Positions 42,531 to 53,073 of a stretch of 64,000 bases of DNA are shown here, in pieces. The position numbers and the translations under genes are program-made. The number at the start of each line of letters is the position of its first letter. The stretch's first letter is position 1. The DNA lies in the NCBI RefSeq assembly GCF_037996825.1, contig NZ_JBBNAC010000001.1:62001-126000 (forward strand), in the 5' to 3' direction. The notes beneath the pieces were generated by a model that did not search any database, had not been told where the DNA came from, and saw nothing but the letters and a program-made list of their open reading frames with translations. This stretch comes from Bdellovibrio sp. BCCA (lineage in GTDB: Bacteria > Bdellovibrionota > Bdellovibrionia > Bdellovibrionales > Bdellovibrionaceae).

Positions 42531-42560
42531 TTGACTCTTTCTGGGGCACCTTCATATTAC
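42531..42560 (+). promoter_or_regulatory. Promoter of groES-groEL
   Basis: TTGACT (42531-42536), an 18-base spacer and TATTAC (42555-42560), 33 bases before the groES ATG. The preceding CC also gives CCTTGACT, which recalls a heat-shock sigma-32 -35 element, but the -10 part of that consensus is poor. Confidence 0.5.
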
Positions 42561-42593
42561 CTTCGTTGTTATATAACTAAACGGAGGCACACT

Positions 42594-42896
42594 ATGGCTA
42601 AGAGTGAAATTGGCGTTCGTCCATTGCACGACAGAATCCTTGTTCGCAGAATGGCGGAAGAAGAAAAAACCGCTGGCGGACTTTTCATCCCAGACACTGC
42701 AAAAGAAAAACCACAAAAAGGTGAAATCATTGCGACTGGTAAAGGTCGTATCACTGAAGACGGAAAAGTTCTTCCGTTGGAAGTTAAAGTTGGCGACAAA
42801 GTTCTTTTTAGCAAATATGCGGGAACTGAGTTGAAACTTGAAGGCGCAGAATATTTGATGATGCGCGAAGAAGACATCTTGGGTGTTTTCAACTAA
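42594..42896 (+). CDS. groES: Co-chaperonin GroES
   Basis: 100 residues from [20 protein letters not shown]; the ATG at 42594 has GGAGG eight bases upstream, while the upstream in-frame extension carries no homology. GroES forms a seven-membered cap on GroEL. The mobile loop ([18 protein letters not shown]) and the C-terminal [10 protein letters not shown] are as usual. groEL follows after 52 bases, so they form the standard operon. Confidence 0.98.
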   Translation: MAKSEIGVRPLHDRILVRRMAEEEKTAGGLFIPDTAKEKPQKGEIIATGKGRITEDGKVLPLEVKVGDKVLFSKYAGTELKLEGAEYLMMREEDILGVFN

Positions 42897-42945
42897 CACG
42901 CAAGCAGTACGCGTTTAACTTTTTAATAAATTAAAAACGGAGTAA

Positions 42946-44589
<1,644 letters not shown>

Positions 44590-44618
44590 TCTGCCCTCAA
44601 CCGAGGTAGCTAATATAA

Positions 44619-44651
44619 AGCGGAAGTTCCTAACGGACTTCCGCTTTTTTA
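44619..44651 (+). terminator. Terminator of the groESL operon
   Basis: AGCGGAAGT / ACTTCCGCT with a 9-base loop, followed by TTTTTTATTTT. Confidence 0.92.
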
Positions 44652-44701
44652 TTTTGAAATAGTTGATGATCGTCCATTGAATTCGGAATACGCTGACTCC
44701 A

Positions 44702-45385
44702 ATGGAAAAGATCAGCTTCAATATCGATAATTTGACCGGCGAGGCTCTTCGACTAAATGCCTCTTCTCCTTCACGAGCAGTTCTTTTCGCTGCCGGTGGT
44801 GGGGGAAATCCTGAACGTCACCTTCCCTTGCTAAAGGTGCTATCTGAAAGCGGCTGCACGGTCATTGCTCCCTATTTTGAAAGACTTGCTTCGTCACGAC
44901 CCAGTTTGGATGAACTTCACTCACGTGTGAATTCTCTGCAAGGCGCGCTCAACATTATTGGTGAATCCAATCTGCCAATCATCGGAATAGGTCACTCCAT
45001 TGGAGCGACTCTGTTGTTGGCTCTCGCAGGGGGACAAATGTGGATGCGAGAAGGACAGAGATTTCTAGTTACGCGCGATGAGCGTATTAAAAAACTTGTG
45101 CTTTTCACGCCGCCAACGGGCTTTTTCCAAGCGCCAAAGTCGTTAGAGAATGTTCACGCTTCCATACAGGCTTGGGCGGGCTCCTTAGACACATTCACAC
45201 CACCTCAACAACTTGAGATCTTGAAGGAGTCGCCGCATATCCATCTTGAAACTCGGATCATCGAGGACGCGGGTCATTTTTCATTTATGAATACACTTCC
45301 GCCAAATGTGGTAGATACGGTGAAAGATCGAGAACTTTTCTTAACGAATCTCGCGGCAGATGTTTGCGACTTTGTGATGTCCTAA
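44702..45385 (+). CDS. Alpha/beta hydrolase
   Basis: 227 residues. The nucleophile elbow is GIGHSIGAT (Ser near residue 101), an oxyanion-type Gly-rich turn is FAAGGGGNPERH near 30, and the catalytic His is in EDAGHFSFM; an acid in SLDTFTPP is the likely third member. There is no signal peptide, so it is cytoplasmic. The substrate is unknown. It lies between groEL and a short-chain dehydrogenase, 30 bases before the latter, so the two could form an operon. No good ribosome binding site is visible before the ATG. Confidence 0.85.
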   Translation: MEKISFNIDNLTGEALRLNASSPSRAVLFAAGGGGNPERHLPLLKVLSESGCTVIAPYFERLASSRPSLDELHSRVNSLQGALNIIGESNLPIIGIGHSIGATLLLALAGGQMWMREGQRFLVTRDERIKKLVLFTPPTGFFQAPKSLENVHASIQAWAGSLDTFTPPQQLEILKESPHIHLETRIIEDAGHFSFMNTLPPNVVDTVKDRELFLTNLAADVCDFVMS

Positions 45386-45415
45386 GGGTCACGGTTAAAT
45401 AAACGGGAGTTTTCT

Positions 45416-46276
45416 ATGAATGAGGTTTTAATCACGGGCGCTTCTTCGGGAATTGGTTATGCACTGACTGAATCTTTTCTGCAAAGGGGAGATACCGTTT
45501 GGGCGGGCGTAAGAAAACCGGAAACTCTGAAAGCTCTTCAAGAAAAATATCCCGCACTTTTGAATGTTCTTAAACTTGATGTGACTTCCGCAGCCGATAT
45601 CGAGTCGGCATGGCAGACAATCTCTTCTAAAAATTCTGACAAGAAGTTTATATTAGTAAATAATGCTGGCGTTGCTGTTGGCGGACCGATTGAATCTTTG
45701 CCGTCTCTTGAATGGAAAAATCTTTTTGATGTGAACGTTTTGGGTCTTGTGGCAATGACGCAAAAATTTTTACCGCGTCTTCGTGAAACACAAGGGCGCA
45801 TTGTGAATATCGGCTCTATCAGCGGGCGTATTGCGACACCCTACCTCGCACCCTACTGCTCTAGTAAATTTGCTGTGCGTGCGATCACAGACTCTTTACG
45901 CCGTGAAATGCGCTCTTTAGGTGTGAAGGTGATCTTAATTGAGCCAGGTCCGATCAAAACGCCGATCTGGGAAAAATCGATTGAGCACAGTCAGGATTTA
46001 AAAAAGCATATCTCGGGCGAGCAAATGAAAATCTATGGTCCGGCGATTGAAGCACTCACGTCAGCAGTTGAAGATGTGGCGAAGTCGGCGGTGCCGGTTT
46101 CCTGGGTTACGGATAAGGTTTTGCATGCAGTGAATGCCGCAAATCCAAAAGCCTACTATTTGATTGGAAAAGGAATTTGCTTTCAGGCGTTTTTAGCAAA
46201 GCATCTTCCAGTGAAGTGGCTTGATGCTCTGCTTGCAATGGGATTTCGTTTTAAAAAAGGCAAAGCACCTGTTTAG
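45416..46276 (+). CDS. Short-chain dehydrogenase/reductase
   Basis: 286 residues, classical SDR. The cofactor motif TGASSGIG is at residues 7-14, NNAG near 82, the catalytic Ser in NIGSISGR and the Tyr/Lys pair in YCSSK. The substrate loop after EPGPIKTPIWEK and a long C-terminal helix with a hydrophobic end (FLAKHLPVKWLDALLAMGF) suggest a membrane-near or lipid-like substrate, as in the retinol/steroid-type SDRs; that is only an inference. The ribosome binding site is GGGAG before the ATG. Its stop overlaps the convergent outer-membrane protein gene by 4 bases. Confidence 0.92.
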   Translation: MNEVLITGASSGIGYALTESFLQRGDTVWAGVRKPETLKALQEKYPALLNVLKLDVTSAADIESAWQTISSKNSDKKFILVNNAGVAVGGPIESLPSLEWKNLFDVNVLGLVAMTQKFLPRLRETQGRIVNIGSISGRIATPYLAPYCSSKFAVRAITDSLRREMRSLGVKVILIEPGPIKTPIWEKSIEHSQDLKKHISGEQMKIYGPAIEALTSAVEDVAKSAVPVSWVTDKVLHAVNAANPKAYYLIGKGICFQAFLAKHLPVKWLDALLAMGFRFKKGKAPV

Positions 46277-47847
46277 AACAAGTACTGAACGCCGCCCATC
46301 AGTGTTGTCATCTTGTGACTGACACTGGATGCGGATTCCGTGCGAGTTCCCGTGCCGCTAAAGTCAGAGTTGTAATTTTCTAACAAAAGCTCTCCGCGGA
46401 TTTTAAAACGTGTCTTCATTTTGTAATCCACGAAGAAACTAAATGAATTGATCTTGTTATCTGAAGAACTTCCGCTTGTTTTGTTTTCGCTTAATGAAGG
46501 ATTTAGGAAGAAATCAAGCTTCCCGCCGATATCCACAGGGATTTCCTCAGAGAGTGGAAACTGTCCGGCAATGCTTAATGCGAATCCGCCGTACTTCATT
46601 GTTGTGAATGCTGTGGGGGTGCTGTCATCAATTGTGAAGTTGGTATTGAGGTAGCCTGCACCAATTTGCAATTTAGGACCGAAGTAGTCGTTGGTGAGAA
46701 GGAAGTTGTAACCAACATTCACTCCATATTGCCCCATCGCCATATTGAGTTTGCTTGGCGATGATCCCGTAAGACCGTTATCAATCGAAAAGACGGCCTG
46801 ACGAAGTTGAATGCCCATGTACCATTCAGGATTGAGCCACAATTCACCACGCACCATGATGTTTGGAGCAAGGTTTGTGCTGCCACTCACAGAACCTGAA
46901 GTCACAAGACTTGCATTCTGTGTGTAGTTAGAAAGGCCCGCCATCAATTCGATCTTTCCGTATTGGGGAGGCATTGTCGGAAGCCACTCTTGCGGTTCTT
47001 CTCCGAAAGCGACGTCTTTATCGGGGCGCGTGGAAATATCCTGCAAAACTTTTCCAGAAGGAGTCGTGACAGGCACAGAGTATTTCACAAATTCGTCAGG
47101 CATGACTTTGGAACCAACAGCGATGACACCTGGTTCTTTTTCCATTTCAACGTAACCAAAGCTTAAATACGGTTCGACTTTAAAAAGTTTCACGCGACCT
47201 AAAACTTCTTTTTCAGTACTGATCATGAAATTTAATTTTGGATGGCGATTAACCTTGATGATTTGCACAACAGAAACGCGGCTATCAGGTTTTAAACCAT
47301 AAGCGCTTCCCAAATTCAAAGTCACTTGTTGACCTCGACGACTCAGGATCGATGCTCTAAAAGGCATGCGGTATTTTAGATTTTCAAAAAGTTTTCTGAC
47401 TTGTGCGCGCACTTCGGCGGTTTCAAAACCTTTGAAATCCGCAAGGACTTCCTGCAACAGCGGCAGCCCTTCGCGACCTACAAAAAGAGTGAGTGTGATA
47501 GAGATACCGCGAGGTCCCCGTAAAATTTTGGAAGTGAGAGCCGCTTCGCTTTTTGCTGCTTGTAAAATCTTTTGAACATCATCGGGGCGCTCATCTAAAA
47601 ATTCAGATTTGATTTTGAGATCCGCAGGATAGTTTGCTAGAGACCACTGCTTGTCTTCATTAAGAAGTTGGCGAAGTTCTTCTTCTACGGGGCGAGCATA
47701 AATTCCACCGACGTTGTCTGTTGTTGGAACCAGAACGATGGATTTAATAGCCAGATCTTGGTCAGCGTTACTGACATAAGTGTTCTGGGCATTAGTCTGG
47801 CTAGCACAAATCGCGACGAAGAAAAAACTAAGAAGAAATGATTTCAT
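46273..47847 (-). CDS. Outer-membrane beta-barrel protein with N-terminal periplasmic domain
   Basis: 524 residues. The signal peptide ends near ASQTNAQ. The N-terminal ~280 residues form one or two mixed alpha/beta domains (KSIVLVPTTDNVGGIYARPV, then QVTLNLGSAYGLKPDSRVSV). The C-terminal ~230 residues are alternating strands with aromatic girdles (GKIELMAGLSNY, GVNVGYNFLL, KLQIGAGYLN) and end in QYLF, the terminal Phe signature of barrel proteins recognised by the Bam complex. Function is unknown. It is divergent from another barrel protein at 47925. Confidence 0.82.
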   Translation of the reverse strand: MKSFLLSFFFVAICASQTNAQNTYVSNADQDLAIKSIVLVPTTDNVGGIYARPVEEELRQLLNEDKQWSLANYPADLKIKSEFLDERPDDVQKILQAAKSEAALTSKILRGPRGISITLTLFVGREGLPLLQEVLADFKGFETAEVRAQVRKLFENLKYRMPFRASILSRRGQQVTLNLGSAYGLKPDSRVSVVQIIKVNRHPKLNFMISTEKEVLGRVKLFKVEPYLSFGYVEMEKEPGVIAVGSKVMPDEFVKYSVPVTTPSGKVLQDISTRPDKDVAFGEEPQEWLPTMPPQYGKIELMAGLSNYTQNASLVTSGSVSGSTNLAPNIMVRGELWLNPEWYMGIQLRQAVFSIDNGLTGSSPSKLNMAMGQYGVNVGYNFLLTNDYFGPKLQIGAGYLNTNFTIDDSTPTAFTTMKYGGFALSIAGQFPLSEEIPVDIGGKLDFFLNPSLSENKTSGSSSDNKINSFSFFVDYKMKTRFKIRGELLLENYNSDFSGTGTRTESASSVSHKMTTLMGGVQYLF

Positions 47848-47883
47848 AAAATAATTCTGCCTGGCCTCTGAAAACTCGTCAAT

Positions 47884-47893
47884 TTGACGTCAA
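47884..47893. promoter_or_regulatory. Palindrome between two divergent outer-membrane protein genes
   Basis: TTGACGTCAA is a perfect 10-bp palindrome in the 77-base gap between the starts at 47847 (minus) and 47925 (plus). It could be a shared operator. Short palindromes occur by chance. Confidence 0.35.
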
Positions 47894-47924
47894 GTAATTC
47901 GGACCGAGAGCCGAAATATTTCTT

Positions 47925-49106
47925 ATGAAGTCTTCTCTTTCTTTTTTCATTGTTGTCGGATTGTTGACCGTGAGTTTTCAAACTCATGCGCAAACAAGTC
48001 TTGAAGGTTTCTCTTCAGGTCGTTATGAAGTCCGTAAAAGCGCAAAAAAGGTTCGTCGTCCGGCCTCGGAGGGTGAGGCTACGCCTGTGGTTACTGATGG
48101 CGATGGCGTGAAGGTGCGCACTTTAAAAGCCAGCGAACTGGAAGCGGAAGAAAAAGCCCGTAAAGAAGCTGAATTGGCGAAAATCGAAGCTGAAAAGAAA
48201 GAGGCAGAGAAAAAAGCCCTTGAAGCCAAAGTGGCGCAAGAGGCTGCAAAATCTAAGACCGAAACGTCCAGTCCAGGTGCAACGGCCGCTTCGGATGTCC
48301 AAGAACCTGGAATCAGTGAGCAGGCGGAAAGTCTTTTCTCTAGCAAAGCAGAAAAGATCTATGATTTTTATCGTGAGACCATTCATCCCGATGATATTCG
48401 TAATAACCGCGTGGAATTGGATGTGATGCCAGTCGTTGCGTACAATGACTCTCAATCTAACTATTCCTACCGTGATTATCAAAGTTTCTTTAATGCTCTG
48501 AAATTTAAAACAAATGTATGGCTAACACCTCTTATTGGTGTGAGCGGACAAATCATGTTTTCTTTTGCGGCGGATGTGGATGCTGTAAGTGGTTCATCAC
48601 GTGTTCCTGCGAAGTATGAATTTGTGGATCTAGGTGTGAACTTTAGAAAGTTTTTTGGTGTTTCTCGCAAATCGAGTTCCGTGGAATTTTCTATTCTTCT
48701 TAGTGACAATAAAATGAATGTACCAAGTGACAACACATCAAGAGCCCGTTTGAAATCGCAAGGTTTCGGTGTGGGTTTAAAAGCACGCATTCCAAGTTCT
48801 CAAAATTATTCATGGGTTATTGGCGGAAGTTTCTTCCCGCGTTTGCAACACACAGAAACTGAAACGGGAGCAGCGATCAAATCGGGATCTTCTGAAGAGA
48901 GCATCCGTATCGGTCTTGATCTGGGTGGCGAGTGGAAATTCACACGCGAAAGTCAGATGATTTGGAATTTGGGTTTAAGTGCTGAACGAAACGTTTTTGA
49001 TGGCAACGCGAACTTGCCAGACCCAAGTACAGGGACAACGCCTTCCAACGTCAGCGTGACAAACTCACTGTATATGTTCTCCCTAGGCTATCGTTGGGGC
49101 CACTAA
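47925..49106 (+). CDS. Outer-membrane beta-barrel protein with charged N-terminal helix
   Basis: 393 residues. A signal peptide (MKSSLSFFIVVGLLTVSFQTHA) is followed by a disordered Arg/Lys-rich part and a long Glu/Lys/Ala helix (~70-115, with ASELEAEEKARKEAELAKIE). A C-terminal ~230-residue barrel follows (VELDVMPVVAYN, FKTNVWLTPLIGVSGQIMF, YMFSLGYRWGH at the end). The helix may reach toward the peptidoglycan or inner membrane. No family is recognised. No Shine-Dalgarno sequence is seen before the ATG. Confidence 0.8.
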   Translation: MKSSLSFFIVVGLLTVSFQTHAQTSLEGFSSGRYEVRKSAKKVRRPASEGEATPVVTDGDGVKVRTLKASELEAEEKARKEAELAKIEAEKKEAEKKALEAKVAQEAAKSKTETSSPGATAASDVQEPGISEQAESLFSSKAEKIYDFYRETIHPDDIRNNRVELDVMPVVAYNDSQSNYSYRDYQSFFNALKFKTNVWLTPLIGVSGQIMFSFAADVDAVSGSSRVPAKYEFVDLGVNFRKFFGVSRKSSSVEFSILLSDNKMNVPSDNTSRARLKSQGFGVGLKARIPSSQNYSWVIGGSFFPRLQHTETETGAAIKSGSSEESIRIGLDLGGEWKFTRESQMIWNLGLSAERNVFDGNANLPDPSTGTTPSNVSVTNSLYMFSLGYRWGH

Positions 49107-49149
49107 AATCCACTAATCAAAAGTCCTCATAAAATTTATACTGAAGCGG

Positions 49150-49542
49150 ATGAAGATACGTTTTGCTGTCGTAGACGACGCCGCTTTTTTACGTGAACTT
49201 GTGAAGAACATTGTGACTTCCGCTGGAGGCACTTGCGTGGGTGAAGCCGCTAATGGTGATGAAGCCGTGGCGCTTGTCGAATCCACTCTTCCCGATCTGG
49301 TTTTTTTAGATATGGTGATGCCACTTAGAAATGGCATTGAGACCGCTAAAATTATCAAAGAACTTCATCCGGAAATTAAAATCATCGGTTGTTCTACGAT
49401 TGATCAAGAGGCACTTGTACAAAAAGCTTATGACTCTGGCTTTGATGACTACATCACAAAGCCATTCAGCAAAGAACAGATTTTAGAATCAATTAAAAAA
49501 GTATTACCGCATCTAGGAGAATCAACTCATGGAAGAACTTAA
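49150..49542 (+). CDS. CheY-like single-domain response regulator
   Basis: 130 residues consisting of one receiver domain. Acidic pocket residues are in AVVDDA, the phosphoacceptor Asp in LVFLDMVMP, the Ser/Thr in CSTIDQ and the Lys in YITKPFS. With no output domain it must act by protein contact, for example at a flagellar switch or kinase. No partner kinase lies next to it. Its end overlaps the next small gene by 14 bases. Confidence 0.95.
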   Translation: MKIRFAVVDDAAFLRELVKNIVTSAGGTCVGEAANGDEAVALVESTLPDLVFLDMVMPLRNGIETAKIIKELHPEIKIIGCSTIDQEALVQKAYDSGFDDYITKPFSKEQILESIKKVLPHLGESTHGRT

Positions 49543-49789
49543 ATTTGTCTTGAAGTGTTTTGCTTGCACGGCACTTTTGATCGTTCTTATGCAAGTCAAA
49601 GTCGGTGGAGCTTCCATCGAAAATCACTCGTTCCATTGGTTGCAAAATTCAACAGTATCTCAATACATTCAAAGTGCAGCCGCTGGTGGAGCTATGGCTT
49701 TGCGTAATCTTGGCAAAAGTTTGAAAGAAGGCGTGGCTAGCACGGTCGACGGATTTCAAGAAGGCGCTCACGAAAAAGCAGTTCGCTAA
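49529..49789 (+). CDS. Small membrane-anchored protein coupled to the CheY-like gene
   Basis: 86 residues. One hydrophobic N-terminal segment (VLKCFACTALLIVLMQVKV) is followed by ~60 polar, helical residues (GGAMALRNLGKSLKEGVAST). The family is not recognised. The start overlaps the response regulator by 14 bases and has AGGAG upstream, so translation is likely coupled. It might anchor or be controlled by the regulator. Confidence 0.7.
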   Translation: MEELKFVLKCFACTALLIVLMQVKVGGASIENHSFHWLQNSTVSQYIQSAAAGGAMALRNLGKSLKEGVASTVDGFQEGAHEKAVR

Positions 49790-49811
49790 CGCCTTCCTGA
49801 AAAAGTGGAAA

Positions 49812-50006
49812 TTATCTTACACCTGACTGAGTCTTATCTGACGTTTTCACAGTCGTCTTGGAAGCCTTCGCTGGGTTTGTGTCTTTCAAAAGATCATTTG
49901 AAGCAGAGGCCACTCTGTGTGAGCACTTCGGGCTTGCAACAGATGCAGACGCAAATGCGAAAGTAACAACAGACATAGCGATAACGGTTTTAACCATCTT
50001 CTTCAT
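49812..50006 (-). CDS. Very small secreted protein
   Basis: 64 residues. A signal peptide (MKKMVKTVIAMSVVTFAFAS) is followed by ~40 residues rich in Ser, Lys, Thr and Ala with a single Cys. The start has a strong ribosome binding site (AAAGGAG five bases before the ATG), which supports it as a real gene. No family is recognised. Its upstream region contains sequence elements shared with the 41.8-kb region. Confidence 0.7.
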   Translation of the reverse strand: MKKMVKTVIAMSVVTFAFASASVASPKCSHRVASASNDLLKDTNPAKASKTTVKTSDKTQSGVR

Positions 50007-50136
50007 AGGAACTCCTTTGTAACGAGTACAAAAAATATAAATCTACTCAGAAGAATGCTAATGCATCGGATGTGCCATAAAGTTCGTCTCAAAACGAGAC
50101 ACCAAGAGCAAAATCAACCAACTTTGAGACAAAATA

Positions 50137-50166
50137 AAAGGGCTTTGGATGACCAAAGCCCTTTTT
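50137..50166. terminator. Strong terminator at the end of the Tad-RHS operon
   Basis: AAAGGGCTTTGG / CCAAAGCCCTTT with an ATGA loop. On the minus strand it is followed by TTTTATTTT, so it ends the operon whose last gene stops at 50198; it can also work on the plus strand. Confidence 0.88.
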
Positions 50167-50197
50167 AGGTTATCGAATGCCAAGATTCTAGACAGTT

Positions 50198-50491
50198 TTA
50201 ACGAGTGCCTTCGCGAGTTGTCGGCGAAGTGTTATCTGGAGCTGCTGTGCCCGCAGGTCTATAAGTCGTATTATCGCCAAGGCGACCGTGCTTCATGCGA
50301 GCGATACACTCTGGGCACACGCCCGGAGCTGCCACGTCAGCCTCAGAAGGCTTACCGCCTTGAGCTTCATTTGGATCTTCACCAGGATTTACTGTTCTCT
50401 TTGAATCATCCTCTTGTGCAAAGGAGGAGGTGCTCACAAATGCGGAGCCAAGACCAGCCAACAAAATGGAAAGAACTAAAAGTCTTTTCAT
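50198..50491 (-). CDS. Small secreted protein with CPEC motif
   Basis: 97 residues from the ATG at 50491, preceded by AAGGAGAAGGTG. The signal peptide (MKRLLVLSILLAGLGSAFVS) is cut near SFAQ. The mature part is polar and probably unstructured (NPGEDPNEAQGGKPSEAD), with a central CPECIARM that holds the only two cysteines in a C-x-x-C spacing, suitable for a disulfide or metal. It lies 16 bases behind the RHS gene and is the last gene before the terminator. No family is recognised. Confidence 0.75.
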   Translation of the reverse strand: MKRLLVLSILLAGLGSAFVSTSSFAQEDDSKRTVNPGEDPNEAQGGKPSEADVAAPGVCPECIARMKHGRLGDNTTYRPAGTAAPDNTSPTTREGTR

Positions 50492-50507
50492 AAATTCACC
50501 TTCTCCT

Positions 50508-52163
50508 TTATAGATACAATTCCGCTGTTGCAGGGGCAATAATATCTAGCAGGTTGTTGAATGTACTTGCAACTTGCATAGCAACAGAAGGACCTTCTTT
50601 GCTATCCACTTTGTTGATATCCCCATTTGGTTTATAACTTACTACAATTGTTCCAAGACCAGGACGAGTGACGATGGAAGGTTTTCCATAACGCTCTTCG
50701 TATTCAATCTTAACAACTTTTTTTGCATGATCCGTGATTGTCGCAATACGACCACGGTTATCGTAAGTCATATTGATTTTTTGACCGTCACTATTTTGCG
50801 CATAAGTCAGATTGCCCTTGGCATCGTACTTAAACTGCGTGTTCTTCACAGAGACCTTAGCCCCTTTTTCATTAAAGAACGTGCTAGTAACAGCGCTGAC
50901 TTTTTTGATCTTTGGATCATACTCAAACGCCATACGCACATTGGGAGCCGCTTTTACTTTTACAAGTCCATCTGGATAGTACTCGTAAGAAACGCGATCG
51001 GCGTTACGACGGATGGAAACCGGTTTTCCAAACACGTCATGATAAGTGATATCCGTCACATTGCCGTTGACTGTCGTCATCACTCTTTGCAGGAAGTATT
51101 GACCGTCAGCGCGTTGTTGGTGCCAGAATTCGTATTTGTTATCTGCCATCACTTCTTTGCCGCAAGTTTTCTTCACTGTCGACCAATAGTGATTTTTAGG
51201 GTCGTTAGCAGAGAATTCGTATTTATAAGACTCTAAACACTTGTCACGACCTGCAAACGCTGTCACCCAGTCGTTCTTTTTATCGTATTTAATTGCGATA
51301 AAAGTTTTATCCGGCCAAGTTGCTTTTGTGAGATTGTGAAGTTCGTCGTATTCGTAAGTATAAGTTTTCAACCAAGCGTTCTTTACAGAAGCAAGGTCAT
51401 CTAAATTTGCAAACTTATAATCCGCCATCAAACCGTTCGGGCCTGTGATGGATTTTACTTTTTTGTTTTGATAGTACTTAAAGTTCAAACGACGGCCGTT
51501 GTTGTCTTGAATAGAAGCGATCACGTCTTTGTCGTAATCAAACTTCAAGAAGTTGCCGTTTTTATCATAGATATGAGTCAATTTTCCTTGCGGGCTAAAG
51601 CGTTGAGCACTGCCGTCTGGAAGATTGCGTGTGTAATATGTTTTGTTGAAAACAAAGTGTTCAACTTCGCGACCGTTTGCATAGAACTTCGTACCTTCTT
51701 TAACAGGAACAGAAATTCCATATTTTGCCGCGAACTCAGAGCGAGCGCTGTCATCTTCAAGAAGCTGAGTTTTCAAACTCGTCAAGTAAGCCTCTGTCAG
51801 ACCCACTTTCTTTTCAGCTTTCATTTTAGTGATGATTTGAGCAATTGTGTTTTCCACATCTTTGCGTGTGACTTCGCGAGGAGCAAACGTCACTTCCAAA
51901 CCGCCACCACATTCTTTAACTTTGATATTTCCTTCAGCGTTGACTTCCATCGCTGTTTCGAAATCTGAGCACCATCCGAAACCAAACATACCATTGAAAA
52001 GTGAACGGCTGTTGTAAGTGCGCACGATTTTCAAATCGTAACCGCTGCCTGGCACATCCATATCAATCCATGTATTGGAGTAGTTGGCATTTTTCATATC
52101 AACAAGCGCGTAAGCTTGTGCTGAAAAAAGAAAAGCGAACGCCAAAATTGCCTTCTTCATCAT
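50508..52163 (-). CDS. Secreted RHS/YD-repeat protein linked to the Tad operon
   Basis: 551 residues from the ATG at 52163, with GAGGG eight bases upstream and a signal peptide (MKKAILAFAFLFSAQAYA). The start resembles the DUF6531 domain found at the head of RHS proteins (GYDLKIVRTYNSRSLFNGMFGFGW). YD-type repeats follow through the rest (THIYDKNGNFLKFDYDKD, NMTYDNRGRIATITDHAKK). There is no RHS core end (PxxxxDPxG) or C-terminal toxin, so it is a short structural form. It starts 31 bases after tadB on the same strand with no hairpin between, so it is probably transcribed with the pilus genes. Its link to the pilus is inferred from position only. Confidence 0.85.
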   Translation of the reverse strand: MMKKAILAFAFLFSAQAYALVDMKNANYSNTWIDMDVPGSGYDLKIVRTYNSRSLFNGMFGFGWCSDFETAMEVNAEGNIKVKECGGGLEVTFAPREVTRKDVENTIAQIITKMKAEKKVGLTEAYLTSLKTQLLEDDSARSEFAAKYGISVPVKEGTKFYANGREVEHFVFNKTYYTRNLPDGSAQRFSPQGKLTHIYDKNGNFLKFDYDKDVIASIQDNNGRRLNFKYYQNKKVKSITGPNGLMADYKFANLDDLASVKNAWLKTYTYEYDELHNLTKATWPDKTFIAIKYDKKNDWVTAFAGRDKCLESYKYEFSANDPKNHYWSTVKKTCGKEVMADNKYEFWHQQRADGQYFLQRVMTTVNGNVTDITYHDVFGKPVSIRRNADRVSYEYYPDGLVKVKAAPNVRMAFEYDPKIKKVSAVTSTFFNEKGAKVSVKNTQFKYDAKGNLTYAQNSDGQKINMTYDNRGRIATITDHAKKVVKIEYEERYGKPSIVTRPGLGTIVVSYKPNGDINKVDSKEGPSVAMQVASTFNNLLDIIAPATAELYL

Positions 52164-52194
52164 TATCGGTACCCTCTTCCTAGAAACTGACAAA

Positions 52195-53070
52195 CTACAC
52201 TTTAATGGTAACAAGCTTTTTAATGACTATGCCACCGATTATTTGCAGACCAAGCATCATAAACAACAACACTAGACCTAGGGTTGTGTTAAACATTGGT
52301 TTGATAAAACCCGGGTCTATCACCATAAAGACGGCCATTAAGATAAATGGAATCATGGTGACGATAATTCCTTGCATGAGGCCTTGTGCAGTCAGAGCTT
52401 GAATTTTTTTCTCTACTTTTTGTCTTTCACGAATGACCGTGACGATAGTCTGGAAAGTCTCCGCCAAGTTACCGCCGGTCTCTTTTAAAATATTGATCGA
52501 CGTCACAAACATCTGAACGTCAGGACGGGGAATGCGCTGGCCTAAATCATTCAGCGCACTTTCAAAACTGTCACCCACTTGCATTTGATAAAGAACTTGC
52601 GCGAATTCCTGACTGATAGGATTTCCCATAATCTCTACCACACGCTTCATGGACTCTTGAGGATTGGAGCCGGCTTTAATACCGTTAGCCATAATAGTAA
52701 GACCATCCACCATTTGGTCCACGAATCGTGTGCAACGTTGTTCGTAGGTGAGTTTCACAACAAACAAAGGCAACTGCCAACCACCGACAGTGATAGCGGC
52801 ACCAAAAATAAATCCGATAAGAACGCTTGGCCAAACAGCCAAGAAAACCAAAGCTCCCATACCAAAACTCACCAAGAGAATCAGAATGGTGATTTTCTTT
52901 TCGTTCACGTCGTTCCCCATCAAACGAAGCATGCGAATCACCTCATCACGCTGTCCAAGACTGCGCTTATGGAGCCACGCAATTGTTTTGTCAGCCCAAA
53001 GGATAACAAAAACAAAAACGCAGATTCCAAAAAGAGGGATTAACACCCATTCGTTAGCGAGAAACTTCAT
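52195..53070 (-). CDS. tadB: Tad secretion inner-membrane platform protein TadB
   Basis: 291 residues. The T2SSF (GspF) domain is seen in the centre (DQMVDGLTIMANGIKAGSNP, then ILKETGGNLAETFQTIVTVI), with two helices near the N-terminus and two near the C-terminus (GIIVTMIPFILMAVFMV, LVLLFMMLGLQIIGGIVI). TadB forms the platform with TadC under the CpaF ATPase. No tadC gene follows here, where it is usually found; it must lie elsewhere or be absent. The gene begins 3 bases after the fused cpaEF gene. Confidence 0.92.
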   Translation of the reverse strand: MKFLANEWVLIPLFGICVFVFVILWADKTIAWLHKRSLGQRDEVIRMLRLMGNDVNEKKITILILLVSFGMGALVFLAVWPSVLIGFIFGAAITVGGWQLPLFVVKLTYEQRCTRFVDQMVDGLTIMANGIKAGSNPQESMKRVVEIMGNPISQEFAQVLYQMQVGDSFESALNDLGQRIPRPDVQMFVTSINILKETGGNLAETFQTIVTVIRERQKVEKKIQALTAQGLMQGIIVTMIPFILMAVFMVIDPGFIKPMFNTTLGLVLLFMMLGLQIIGGIVIKKLVTIKV

Positions 53071-53073
53071 GTT

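Noticed and set aside
42531-42593. N-terminal extension of GroES
   Set aside because: The added residues have no homology and cover the promoter and ribosome binding site; the ATG at 42594 is the start.
50149-50493. Plus-strand 114-codon frame opposite the CPEC protein gene
   Set aside because: It is the antisense shadow of the gene with signal peptide and ribosome binding site, and it begins inside the terminator.
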